Below, piece after piece: positions 1 through 7,369 of a stretch of 9,168 nucleotides of DNA. The notes beneath the pieces are model-generated. The model saw nothing but the letters and a program-made list of their open reading frames with translations, did no database searches and was not told where the DNA came from. The stretch is from JBBDIM01 sp040880405 (GTDB taxonomy: Bacteria > Planctomycetota > Planctomycetia > Pirellulales > Pirellulaceae): contig JBBDIM010000004.1 in NCBI GenBank assembly GCA_040880405.1, forward strand, positions 1 to 9,168. Direction: 5' to 3'. Each line of letters begins with the position of its first letter. Within the stretch, counting starts at the first letter, position 1. Made by a program: the position numbers and the translations under genes.

Positions 1-1685
1 AGATCATGCTGCCGCTTTGAAGATGAAAAAAAAGGGTTAACGGCGTAGGGTGGCATCCGTTTGTTCCTCGTTCCAGCGGTATAGGTGTAGCCCCGCCAGA
101 CTCCTTGATGGAAATGAAGCAGTTGGGTCTCGATCCGGCGGCGACTGTCGGCATGGCCGCGGTGCATCTCAAGCGAGAGTGTTCTCGCCAAAACGGCATC
201 TTCCGGGAATTCTAGTGACGGACCCTTTACTGCCGCCGCGGCCGAACCAGAATGGCTGCGAATTGACGTATCGTGAGGTAACGCGACAAACCTCTCGGGA
301 ATCGCACCATCAAGCCATTGCGAGGCATTGACCGAGAAAGGAACGACGCCCGGATGGAGAGAATGGTTGGCGGTGGAAGAAAACAACCCGGTCTGGCTTA
401 AGGTCTCTGGAAACGGTGGTTTTTCCGGGTTGGGCTCCCGGTGCTTGAGTTGGTGGACCGTGCCTTTGTCGTAGTCGACGAGATAGAGCTCCCCTTGTTC
501 ATCCTCCCCGAAGGTGATTAGTCGTAAATCGGTCGCGGCAATCTCTTCGGTAGAAGCGGTCCCCTCAGCATCCAACCGCGTGGCCCAAACCTTGCGCGTC
601 TCATAGTCTCCGAAGATATAGGCCCCCTGGATCTCGGGGAAATTACTCCCCCGATACACCTGCCCCCCGGTGACCGAGGCTGCCTCGGAACGAGGCAAAG
701 CAACCACAGGAGGCTGGACTGGTGTGGGGCCCCGCATGGCCTCTGGGCGGATCGGGAGTGGCCCCTCCATGATACTCCAGCCGTAATTCCCCCCGCGCTC
801 GATCCGATGAACCATTTCCCACGACTCCCAACCGACATCCCCCAGCCAAAGGTCGCCCGAAAGTCCGTCGAAGTTCATTTTCCAGGGATTGCGGAATCCG
901 TAGGCCCAGATTTCAGGTCGGGCGTTCTTCAAATCAACAAACGGATTGTCCTCCGGAATACGATAGGGTAGGCCCGGGCTGGTCCGATCGACATCAATGC
1001 GGAGGATCGAAGATTTCAGATCCGCCAGATTCTGACCGACCGCTTCGGGATCTGGCGGGCTGGGCGCGGCACCATCGCCGGTCGAGATATAGAGATAACC
1101 ATCAGGTCCAAACTTCAGGCACCCGCCATTGTGCCCGCCGGTTGGCCACTTCAGCAAAAGCTGTTCGCTCCGTGGATCACACTGCGGCGGCGAATCGCCG
1201 GTTACCTTAAAACGAGAGACACGAGCGTCGCCGCGGAAACCTTGGCCGGTGAGATAGCAAATGTAAACGAATCGGTTCTGCTCGAAGTCGGGATGGAAGG
1301 TCATACCGTAGATATGCTGGACATCGTCTATGTGGGCCGCGAGATCCACGAAGAGGTCGGTCTGTCGAACTTTCGAGTCGTCTGAAAACGAGACGATCCG
1401 CCCCGCCAATTCCGCCAGGAACCAACGATCGATCCCGGGGGCTTTCGTCAACACGACAGGTTTGGAAAATTGTAAATGAGGAAAAACCAGCTTCGTCTCA
1501 TAAGGAGGAGGATCGGGGACACCGGTGATCTGGGAAGTTGTCCAGGGGGCTCGCTGCGAAACCAGGGCGGGGGCATCCCCTTCCGTCGGTCGATTCGTTA
1601 ATTCATCCGCCGAGCCTCCGATGGTCCATAGCACTAGCAGAAGACCGGCGAGCAAAAGATGAAACCGAGTGATTGAAGTGGTCAT
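1..1685 (-). CDS. Secreted PQQ-dependent sugar dehydrogenase-like protein (glucose/sorbosone dehydrogenase), frameshifted near its C-terminus
   Basis: Predicted soluble quinoprotein that oxidises sugars or related alcohols outside the cytoplasm. Seen: ATG at 1685 followed by a signal peptide (hydrophobic core LLLAGLLLVLW, likely cleavage after GGSA). A six-bladed propeller signature follows: GGHNGG with H185, the position of the family's catalytic base, then FGPDGYLYISTGDG, AYGFRNPW with R265, a GDLWLGDVG stretch and GGNYGWS (N300). From about residue 451 (SVNASQW, then FPEDAVLARTLSLE from 493) comes an extension I associate with planctomycete homologues, which usually continue into a c-type cytochrome part; no CxxCH is present here. 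After GYTY (Y535, codon 81-83) the expected RWNEEQTDAT appears in the neighbouring frame and ends at TAA 37-39, while the original frame stays open past base 1. So there is either a sequencing slip or a real frameshift. An in-frame ATG at 1775 would add 30 residues before the signal peptide and bring the gene 9 bases from the HEAT gene. Family call firm; substrate unknown. Confidence 0.82.
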   Translation of the reverse strand, partial: MTTSITRFHLLLAGLLLVLWTIGGSADELTNRPTEGDAPALVSQRAPWTTSQITGVPDPPPYETKLVFPHLQFSKPVVLTKAPGIDRWFLAELAGRIVSFSDDSKVRQTDLFVDLAAHIDDVQHIYGMTFHPDFEQNRFVYICYLTGQGFRGDARVSRFKVTGDSPPQCDPRSEQLLLKWPTGGHNGGCLKFGPDGYLYISTGDGAAPSPPDPEAVGQNLADLKSSILRIDVDRTSPGLPYRIPEDNPFVDLKNARPEIWAYGFRNPWKMNFDGLSGDLWLGDVGWESWEMVHRIERGGNYGWSIMEGPLPIRPEAMRGPTPVQPPVVALPRSEAASVTGGQVYRGSNFPEIQGAYIFGDYETRKVWATRLDAEGTASTEEIAATDLRLITFGEDEQGELYLVDYDKGTVHQLKHREPNPEKPPFPETLSQTGLFSSTANHSLHPGVVPFSVNASQWLDGAIPERFVALPHDTSIRSHSGSAAAAVKGPSLEFPEDAVLARTLSLEMHRGHADSRRRIETQLLHFHQGVWRGYTYTAGTRNKRMPPYAVNPFFSSSKRQHD

Positions 1686-1784
1686 CGTGCGCAATCGTTG
1701 TCCGAGAAGAGAAGGCAACCGAGTCTCGCCCCGCGCAACAGCGGGAGGGGGCGTTTCGGATCGTTCGAGGATCATGATAGCCTA

Positions 1785-3671
1785 TTAGGAATCGGTTCGT
1801 CCTTTGGCGGAATGCGGCGGATCCCGGAAGTCGAATGGTTCCAAGAACCAACCCGTTTGCCAATTCTCTTCCGGCACGAGCGGGAGTTCCGGCAAGGATT
1901 GGCCCCAAATTTTTTCCAAGGCCCAATGACTAGCATAACCAACAGGGTTGTAGGAAGGATGGGCTTGGTAGAGGGCTTGCAACTGCTCGGTAGCCGTCTC
2001 GGCCTTCATTCGGCCCAAGGCGACGGCAATGTTGCACCGTACCGGGCGAGCGGTCTTGGGATGCCCCAGCAGATCCTGGAGCTGACGAACCAAATCGTCG
2101 TCTAACGTCTCCGCATGAAGGTGTCCCAGCCCCCACACCGCCCTTGTCCTCAGTTCCGGACGGAAGGTCGCATCAAGTCGAATTTCGATCGGCGGAACGG
2201 GAGGTTCGGGCGGGTTCGGCAGGAACCGCAGCAGCAAGGGCACGACCGGTCGATGATCCAAAATGGTTAGGGCCTCAATTAGATGTCCTAACTGGTCGTA
2301 CATACCCTCAACCCGCGCCCAATCCACGGGCGTGTTTAATGGAAGTCGAATCAAGCTGGTCTCGGTCTCGCGGCGCAACTTGTCGAACATTGGTTTAGCC
2401 GTCTTGGGCACCGCCATCCGCCGCAAGGCCCAAGCCGCGGCCACGAAAATTCGAGGGCGGTCGTCTTCGAGTAGCTCCACCAGACGATCCGCCGCCGGCT
2501 CATATTTGAGGGCCCCTAGCACCAGGATGGCCTGTTCCAAGCCATGAGACTCATTGGTGGTCAGGACCTCGGTGACTATTTGATGGACCGGGGCCGCCAG
2601 GTCTTCGGAGGTCCCTAGTTCGACTAAAGCATTGGCCGCATTTTGCCGCACTTTAGGATGGACATCGCTCAGCATACGACCCAATTGGGGAACCTGAGAG
2701 GAGGTTCGCAGCTTGAAAAGAATTTCGACGGCTAACAGCCGAAGCTGCGAATCGCCACTGGTAGCGGCCTGCTCCACAACTTCTTCCAAGGCTTGAGGAT
2801 CGACCTCCAACAGCTTGCGGATGGCCAGAGCGGCAACCGCGGGCTCCTGATGATCGGCTAATTTCAGGAGTAGCTGGCGAGACCCGGTATCCCTTTGATT
2901 TTGGAGCAAAGTGGCGGCTAAAAGATCATCAAGCATGGAATCGGATGGAGAGTTCGCTGTCAGCTTCTGGGCATCGTCGATAAGTTTGGGAGGCTGGATC
3001 AGCGAAAGTGCTCGCGCGACTTCCAGCCGCACCTCTGGCCGAACTTGGGAATCATGAAGTAGATTCCGCAGGGCCGGGGCCGCCTCGTCAACCTGCATCA
3101 GCGAAACACCTCGAATTGCCAAAACGAGCCATTTACGTGGCGTTTGAGGATTTTCCAAACGCTCCAGCCAGATCGACTTCATTGACGAGTGTCCCCATCG
3201 CCCCAGAGCCGGCTCGACTCGAATCGCCAGATCAAAGTCACCCTGGGCGGCCTCTTGCATCAGCAGCGGTGCCACCTCGCGGGCATCAAGTTGGATCAAG
3301 GCCTGAGCCGATGCTTGCTTCACTAATGAATTTGTTTCGTCTGCCGTCATTGTCTCGGTCAAGGCGGGGATACACTCATCAAGGGATGCCATGCCTTGCC
3401 GGTGGGCCGAAGCAATTGCCTCCGCCGCCTGCCGTCGCAGATCGAGCTCTGAATGGGCCAAAGCCTGTAACCAAAGCGGTTTCAACCGGGACGCAAACTT
3501 GGTGACCACTGGCACTTCAGGGAACACGGGATCCGTATCCATGAGGGAATCCAACTCCACGGCCTGACAAGCCGGGCAACCGATCCATGGCACCCAGGCG
3601 ATCAGCACGACGGACAAAACCAAGCGGAGACCTAAGGATCCTCCGCACGTTGGGAATGCTGGCACTGACAT
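1785..3671 (-). CDS. Secreted HEAT-repeat (PBS lyase-like) protein
   Basis: 628-residue protein, probably a scaffold acting outside the cytoplasmic membrane. Seen: ATG start with an N-terminal hydrophobic stretch (residues 15-31) and a likely signal peptidase I site at CQA-VE (35-38). A Cys at 32 after WIG could be an atypical lipobox. Nearly all the rest is paired amphipathic helices of HEAT type, with clear units near 65-90, 195-225, 265-290, 325-352 (VPQLGRMLSDVHPKVRQNAA), 392-420 (LVELLEDDRPRIFVAAAWAL) and 525-558. A proline-rich break (484-496, PNPPEPPVPP) separates the last repeats, and a short non-repeat tail follows 590. No catalytic motif is visible. Such repeats normally bind proteins; a lyase function should not be assumed from the PBS-lyase name. 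It starts 28 bases after the permease stop, so it is probably co-transcribed with the exporter; the start has only a weak AAGG nine bases upstream. Partner unknown. Confidence 0.9.
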   Translation of the reverse strand: MSVPAFPTCGGSLGLRLVLSVVLIAWVPWIGCPACQAVELDSLMDTDPVFPEVPVVTKFASRLKPLWLQALAHSELDLRRQAAEAIASAHRQGMASLDECIPALTETMTADETNSLVKQASAQALIQLDAREVAPLLMQEAAQGDFDLAIRVEPALGRWGHSSMKSIWLERLENPQTPRKWLVLAIRGVSLMQVDEAAPALRNLLHDSQVRPEVRLEVARALSLIQPPKLIDDAQKLTANSPSDSMLDDLLAATLLQNQRDTGSRQLLLKLADHQEPAVAALAIRKLLEVDPQALEEVVEQAATSGDSQLRLLAVEILFKLRTSSQVPQLGRMLSDVHPKVRQNAANALVELGTSEDLAAPVHQIVTEVLTTNESHGLEQAILVLGALKYEPAADRLVELLEDDRPRIFVAAAWALRRMAVPKTAKPMFDKLRRETETSLIRLPLNTPVDWARVEGMYDQLGHLIEALTILDHRPVVPLLLRFLPNPPEPPVPPIEIRLDATFRPELRTRAVWGLGHLHAETLDDDLVRQLQDLLGHPKTARPVRCNIAVALGRMKAETATEQLQALYQAHPSYNPVGYASHWALEKIWGQSLPELPLVPEENWQTGWFLEPFDFRDPPHSAKGRTDS

Positions 3672-3699
3672 CGAGTTAGGCCTTCATGAGTGGAGTTAT

Positions 3700-5361
3700 T
3701 CATCGAGGGCGGCTCAGCCGCCATGTTTGAGCGGTTAACAGCAGCAAGGAGGCGGTGATCGCGGCCGATATCGACCATGCGGCAAGAGGGAAAAGGTTGT
3801 ATTGTGTGAAGCCGGGGACTTCCATAATGGCTAAGGCCGCAGCCATGGGATTGAGGGCCAGCAACCATTGAGTGGTTGCATGATCGAAAGTTGAATCCCG
3901 TTCCAGCCAAACAAGAAAGACGCCGCCACAAAAAAAGGCGAGTAGCCCGTAGGAGGTCACCGTAGCCGGGGCGGTACGCCGAAACAGACTACCAATAGCC
4001 GCACTGAAGACCACCGCGAAAACCGCCATCGACAGGAGACACCCCAACACGTAAAAAATTTGCAACGAAAGAGATGGCTGAATTGCCATCATGACGAGAT
4101 AACCAGGGAGCGTGGCCAGTAAAATAAGTGAGACGGTCCATGTCACACTCAGCAGTTTTCCGCGCAAGATTTGGCCGGTGGTGAGCGGGGTCATTTGCAG
4201 TAAGGGCCAACCGCCGGTTTCTCGTTCCGAACTGATCAACCCAGCCGCCAAACCGGGGATCAAGAGGAGAATTAAAGTCCCTTGTAATACGACCATGATC
4301 CCGCCAATGGTTTCGGGGCCCCAATCCATCGTGCCCGTCGTGGAGGTATAAGTGAGGCCCAGCGATACCACCGCGGAACCCGCGATCAGGCGGACCATCC
4401 AAGTCGATCGACCGAATCTTCTGCTTCGAAATTCCTTGACCAGGACAGGATTGGTCCAGGGGCCAATGAGACCGGTCCGACGTTGTGGATCGATCAGAAA
4501 GAGGAAACGACGCAACCAGCGTTGGCCCACGGATCGTTCTTCCGTCATCACCCCGGACGATCGGGCTTGGTCGAACAGGAGAGGATTCAATCGCCAAAGG
4601 GTGTGTCCCGCAAGACCCGCGGTGGTAACCAACGCGGTAAGGGCGTAGCGAGCGAGATTTCCCGTGGGACTTAGCAGTCCCTCAGAGGCGGCCTGACCCT
4701 GTCCGACAATTTCCATTACCGCCGGAATTGGAGAAACCGATCGCAGCCAAACGGAGCTCCAGACCAGCAACTCGCCCGGTTGGCCTTGCAAGAATTGGTA
4801 GGGCCCCAAGACGAGAATGGTGACAACGAAGACCAGGGCGTACGTGATTCGCAGCGCGGAATCGGTGGAGCGAGCCATGCTACCTACCCAGAGCCCCAAG
4901 GCGGCGTATTGCAGGCTGGCCAAGACCACCACGGCATACAGGGCAAGCAAATTCTCTCCCAAAGAAAGCCCCCCCATTGCATAACAGGCCATGGCGGCCG
5001 GCAGGGTCATGAGAAGTGGGAGCAAGATAAATCCCATCACGCCCGCCAGTTTTCCTCCATATATCCGCCACGGCTCCAAAGGGCTATGTAGCAGCAGGGC
5101 CAGGGTCCCCTGGTGCCGCTCTCGCACCAGGGTAGTGGCAGGAAAAGCGGGGACCAGCAGGATGGTAACAAGGAGTAGTCCGTAGCCAAAGGTACGGAAC
5201 ATTTGCTCCGCCTGAATGCCTGACAGGTCCGCTTGCCCATCACTCGGCCAGCGGAGCAAGATCAAGGCGGCAAACAGTGACGCGACGCCAAGCTGCATCG
5301 CAAAGGCCCGCCGGGTCCGAAGGATGTCGATCAGTTCGCGTTCCAGTACCGGATTGGTCAC
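3700..5361 (-). CDS. ABC-2 type transporter permease, two homologous halves fused
   Basis: 553-residue integral membrane subunit that should pair with the ATPase encoded just upstream to form an exporter; the substrate cannot be told. Seen: about 12 hydrophobic segments in two sets of six. The halves repeat the same landmarks with an offset near 298 residues: NPVLERE (3-9) against NPVLVKE (304-310); the cytoplasmic ERHQG (81-85) against ERETG (379-383); GGK (102-104) against RGK (400-402); SPIPAVMEI (210-218) against NPMAAALAIME (504-514). ABC-2 permeases usually work as two subunits of about 250-300 residues, so this chain may carry a whole membrane channel. The start is GTG, overlapping the ATPase stop as GTGA, with GGAG eight bases upstream. 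This overlap implies translational coupling and near-equal expression. The hydrophobic profile and conserved E-R-x-x-G loop make the family call strong. Confidence 0.9.
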   Translation of the reverse strand: MTNPVLERELIDILRTRRAFAMQLGVASLFAALILLRWPSDGQADLSGIQAEQMFRTFGYGLLLVTILLVPAFPATTLVRERHQGTLALLLHSPLEPWRIYGGKLAGVMGFILLPLLMTLPAAMACYAMGGLSLGENLLALYAVVVLASLQYAALGLWVGSMARSTDSALRITYALVFVVTILVLGPYQFLQGQPGELLVWSSVWLRSVSPIPAVMEIVGQGQAASEGLLSPTGNLARYALTALVTTAGLAGHTLWRLNPLLFDQARSSGVMTEERSVGQRWLRRFLFLIDPQRRTGLIGPWTNPVLVKEFRSRRFGRSTWMVRLIAGSAVVSLGLTYTSTTGTMDWGPETIGGIMVVLQGTLILLLIPGLAAGLISSERETGGWPLLQMTPLTTGQILRGKLLSVTWTVSLILLATLPGYLVMMAIQPSLSLQIFYVLGCLLSMAVFAVVFSAAIGSLFRRTAPATVTSYGLLAFFCGGVFLVWLERDSTFDHATTQWLLALNPMAAALAIMEVPGFTQYNLFPLAAWSISAAITASLLLLTAQTWRLSRPR

Positions 5362-6380
5362 GAAGTCGTCTCCACAGCGTGCGGTAAATGCATGGCGTGG
5401 TCGCTCCGCGGAGGTGCGTCCTCCTCGCCATTGTCTCGGGTGATCGAAAGGAAGGTGTCTTCCAAATCGGTTTGCAGTTCGCGAAACTGAGCCACAGGGA
5501 TGCGGGCCGTGATGAGCCGGGCAAGCAGTTCCGCCAACCGCTTTTCGGATACGAGGCTGCGGAATCGGATCATGCTTTCCGCAATTGATTGAGTTACTTC
5601 TTCTCCCGGACCGAGCATCTCACGGATCAGATCCATTGCTTGAGCAAGCCGCTCCGGCGAAACCAATTGCACCTCGATCGTTCGCCGCTGGCCTACCGTG
5701 CGCGTAATTTCTTTCAACGTTCCAAAAGCCCGTAATTGTCCTCGCGACATAATGGCGACCATATCACAAATCCGGGACAGTTCCGGCAAAATGTGACTAG
5801 TGACGATCAAGGTTTTTCCCCGCTCGGCCAAGTTGAGGAGGATGCTCCGCATTTCGATCCGCGCCTGAGGATCCAGGCCATTGGCCGGCTCATCCAAAAT
5901 GAGAACCTGAGGATCGTGCAGCAATGTTCGCGCAATCGCCACGCGCTGCTTCATGCCATGGCTAAGGCCCTCTAGGTACCGGTCTTTCATATAGGTGGCC
6001 CCGGAGATTTCCATGACCTCCTCAATCCGGAGTTTTCGCTCCGATCGAGGAATTTTGAACGCGGCACCGAAGAAATCGAGATACTCGCGGACCCGCATAT
6101 TGTCATAGCCTCCAAAGGTATCTGGCATGTAGCCGACAAGCCATTTGATTTTTGAGGCATCGCGGACACAATCGGCCCCGGCAATCCGAGCGGTCCCGCT
6201 GGTAGGTCGGAGTTGGCCGACCAAAATCTTGATGGTGGTCGTCTTCCCCGCTCCGTTCGGGCCGATGAAACCCAGGATTTGGCCTCGTTCGAGCGAAATG
6301 GAAAGTTCGTCCAGGGCGCGGAACTCTCCGTATTGTTTGGAGAGTCCTTGGGTCACTACGACCGGATCCGATTGGCTCAC
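5358..6380 (-). CDS. ABC transporter ATP-binding protein (ABC-2 exporter type)
   Basis: 340-residue cytoplasmic ATPase that energises the downstream permease. Seen: Walker A GPNGAGKT (40-47); signature LSHGMKQR (139-146), where His replaces the first Gly of LSGGQ; Walker B LILDE (160-164) followed by PANGLD; and the switch His at 196 in TSHI. The Q-loop position reads GYMPD, with Asp87 where Gln is usual. I recall this variant from related planctomycete ABC-2 ATPases, so I do not take it as loss of function. The C-terminal 110 residues form the accessory domain common in this class, ending in LEDTFLSIT (306-314) and a polar tail with three His (328, 331, 334). The start is GTG with AGGAG eight bases upstream. 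The gene begins 18 bases after the unknown upstream gene and its stop overlaps the permease start. Family resembles the CcmA/NatA-like drug and polymer exporters; substrate unassigned. Confidence 0.95.
   Translation of the reverse strand: MSQSDPVVVTQGLSKQYGEFRALDELSISLERGQILGFIGPNGAGKTTTIKILVGQLRPTSGTARIAGADCVRDASKIKWLVGYMPDTFGGYDNMRVREYLDFFGAAFKIPRSERKLRIEEVMEISGATYMKDRYLEGLSHGMKQRVAIARTLLHDPQVLILDEPANGLDPQARIEMRSILLNLAERGKTLIVTSHILPELSRICDMVAIMSRGQLRAFGTLKEITRTVGQRRTIEVQLVSPERLAQAMDLIREMLGPGEEVTQSIAESMIRFRSLVSEKRLAELLARLITARIPVAQFRELQTDLEDTFLSITRDNGEEDAPPRSDHAMHLPHAVETTS
5370..5373 (-). promoter_or_regulatory. Ribosome binding site GGAG for the permease
   Basis: GGAG on the minus strand lies eight bases before the GTG at 5361, inside the last codons of the ATPase gene. 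It supports the GTG start over later ATG codons and fits the GTGA stop-start overlap. Confidence 0.6.
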
Positions 6381-6388
6381 AGCTCTTA

Positions 6389-6393
6389 CTCCT
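6389..6393 (-). promoter_or_regulatory. Ribosome binding site AGGAG for the ABC ATPase
   Basis: AGGAG on the minus strand stands eight bases before the GTG at 6380, in the 18-base gap after the upstream gene. It decides the GTG start, which gives the expected N-terminus SQSDPVVVTQGLSKQYG. Confidence 0.7.
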
Positions 6394-6398
6394 ATTGA

Positions 6399-7199
6399 TC
6401 AAGGCTCCAAGGTCGTGCCTTGGACCTCAAGATGCACATCCTCGATTTTCCAGACCATTGAGGAATGGAGGTTTGGCGATCCGGTTATATTGATCCCCAG
6501 CAGCAAGCCACCCTGTGCGTCGAGCCGCAATAACTCCGGACGATCGATTTCGAACCGGAGCCGGCCCAGCGGGCTTTGACGGGTTGCGACCGAAACCCAA
6601 TCTTCCTCATGACGCGCGGCAATTTGCAACTCCCGAGCGGGGGCGTTGATTTGGATCGAGAGGACTGCCTTGTCCACTTGCAGCGGCAATACCTCCGCTG
6701 GCATCTGGAACCGGAGGTGGGTTGACCAGTTCTCAGGGAATGGCCCGAGCCACTGCTGGCGGTCGTTGTCGTAGGTGCTTGCCGTTTCTCGTCCGACCGC
6801 TTGATAGCCAATTAGCGGTGAGGGGACCTGAATCGTGATTCCGGCCGCAGGCCGATCAATTCGCAAGGGCACCGCCAACAATGCTCCCCCAACGCGAACC
6901 GCCTCGGATGGTAAGTCGAAACCGGTCTCCAGTGGCTCAGTCCAGGCCAGGAGAGTCGCCTTGCGGGGATACTTCGCGTCCTTTCGTTCGGCGAGGAGCC
7001 GTTGATACACGGTCCGCCGGAGTTGTTGCTGGTTGCTTAGCAGGTTCCCTGAGAGATATTGCCCCGGGGCAAGCAGGGCTTTATTCCCTGCGACAAAAGC
7101 TCCGTGGTCATCCAGTTGAATCGCCAGATGGCGTCCGGTCGGGAAGGCGATGAGCGAATCGGTGGGTCGGGAGAAAGGCCCCGCTTGGAGGAGGCCCAC
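6399..7199 (-). CDS. Unrecognised beta-rich protein, probably lacking its N-terminus
   Basis: 266 residues from the only available start, a GTG at 7199. I do not recognise the family. Seen: alternating hydrophobic and polar residues with few helices, no signal peptide, no membrane segment and no Cys cluster, suggesting beta-sandwich modules, for example HLRFQMPAEVLPLQVDKAVL then SIQINAPARELQ and a closing strand MVWKIEDVHLEVQG. The same frame stays open 19 codons upstream to a stop at 7257-7259. Those codons read like real protein (PPEARVTFGPDGLVGLLQAG), yet they hold no start codon, and no ribosome site precedes the GTG. I infer that this is the 3' part of a longer gene cut at about 7257. 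It ends 18 bases before the ABC ATPase, so it was or is the first gene of the exporter operon. Alternatively it is an intact short cytoplasmic protein started weakly at the GTG. Confidence 0.6.
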   Translation of the reverse strand: MGLLQAGPFSRPTDSLIAFPTGRHLAIQLDDHGAFVAGNKALLAPGQYLSGNLLSNQQQLRRTVYQRLLAERKDAKYPRKATLLAWTEPLETGFDLPSEAVRVGGALLAVPLRIDRPAAGITIQVPSPLIGYQAVGRETASTYDNDRQQWLGPFPENWSTHLRFQMPAEVLPLQVDKAVLSIQINAPARELQIAARHEEDWVSVATRQSPLGRLRFEIDRPELLRLDAQGGLLLGINITGSPNLHSSMVWKIEDVHLEVQGTTLEP

Positions 7200-7256
7200 A
7201 AGTCCATCTGGCCCAAACGTGACTCTGGCTTCCGGTGGATCCGCTAATTTCCGGAC

Positions 7257-7369
7257 TTAAAGAGGGAAGTGTCTGCTCCCCAAGCTAAACGAATGGAAGC
7301 AAGTGGGTCAACCTCTTTTTTGCTTTTTTATATTTTACTCCAACCCAGATCTCTGCCTGGGCGACCACG
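7257..7369. other. Gene-free T-rich junction between the operon and the metal-resistance debris
   Basis: No coding region was seen. The plus strand carries T-runs at 7313-7339 (cctcttttttgctttttta and a tattttac stretch), unlike the GC-rich flanks. The segment separates a minus-strand operon whose first gene appears cut from a plus-strand broken ATPase, so it marks a likely rearrangement point. No terminal inverted repeats or transposase remnants were seen in it. Confidence 0.5.
7282..7311 (-). promoter_or_regulatory. Possible promoter for the minus-strand operon
   Basis: On the minus strand TTGACC (7311 to 7306) fits a -35 box and is preceded directly by an A-rich tract resembling an UP element. 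After a spacer of 17 to 18 bases the candidate -10 (TTAGCT or TAGCTT) is poor. This is the only candidate I see between the divergent blocks; it is weak because planctomycete promoter consensus is poorly defined. Confidence 0.2.

Noticed and set aside
26..33. Run of eight A (T on the minus strand) as the operon terminator
   Set aside because: It follows the stop at 37 closely, but no convincing hairpin precedes it.
1603..1926. Minus-strand frame of 107 codons across the HEAT/dehydrogenase gap
   Set aside because: Overlaps the ends of two well-supported genes in another frame; its sequence is a frame shadow of both.
3008..3505. Plus-strand open frame of 165 codons
   Set aside because: Lies wholly antisense to the HEAT-repeat gene, is Pro/Ala/Ser-rich as expected of a shadow frame, and has no recognisable motif.
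7344..7361. Small inverted repeat CCCAG/CTGGG as a terminator
   Set aside because: Only five pairs around an eight-base loop, and the T-run lies before it on the plus strand and would be A-rich after it on the minus strand, so it fits neither direction.
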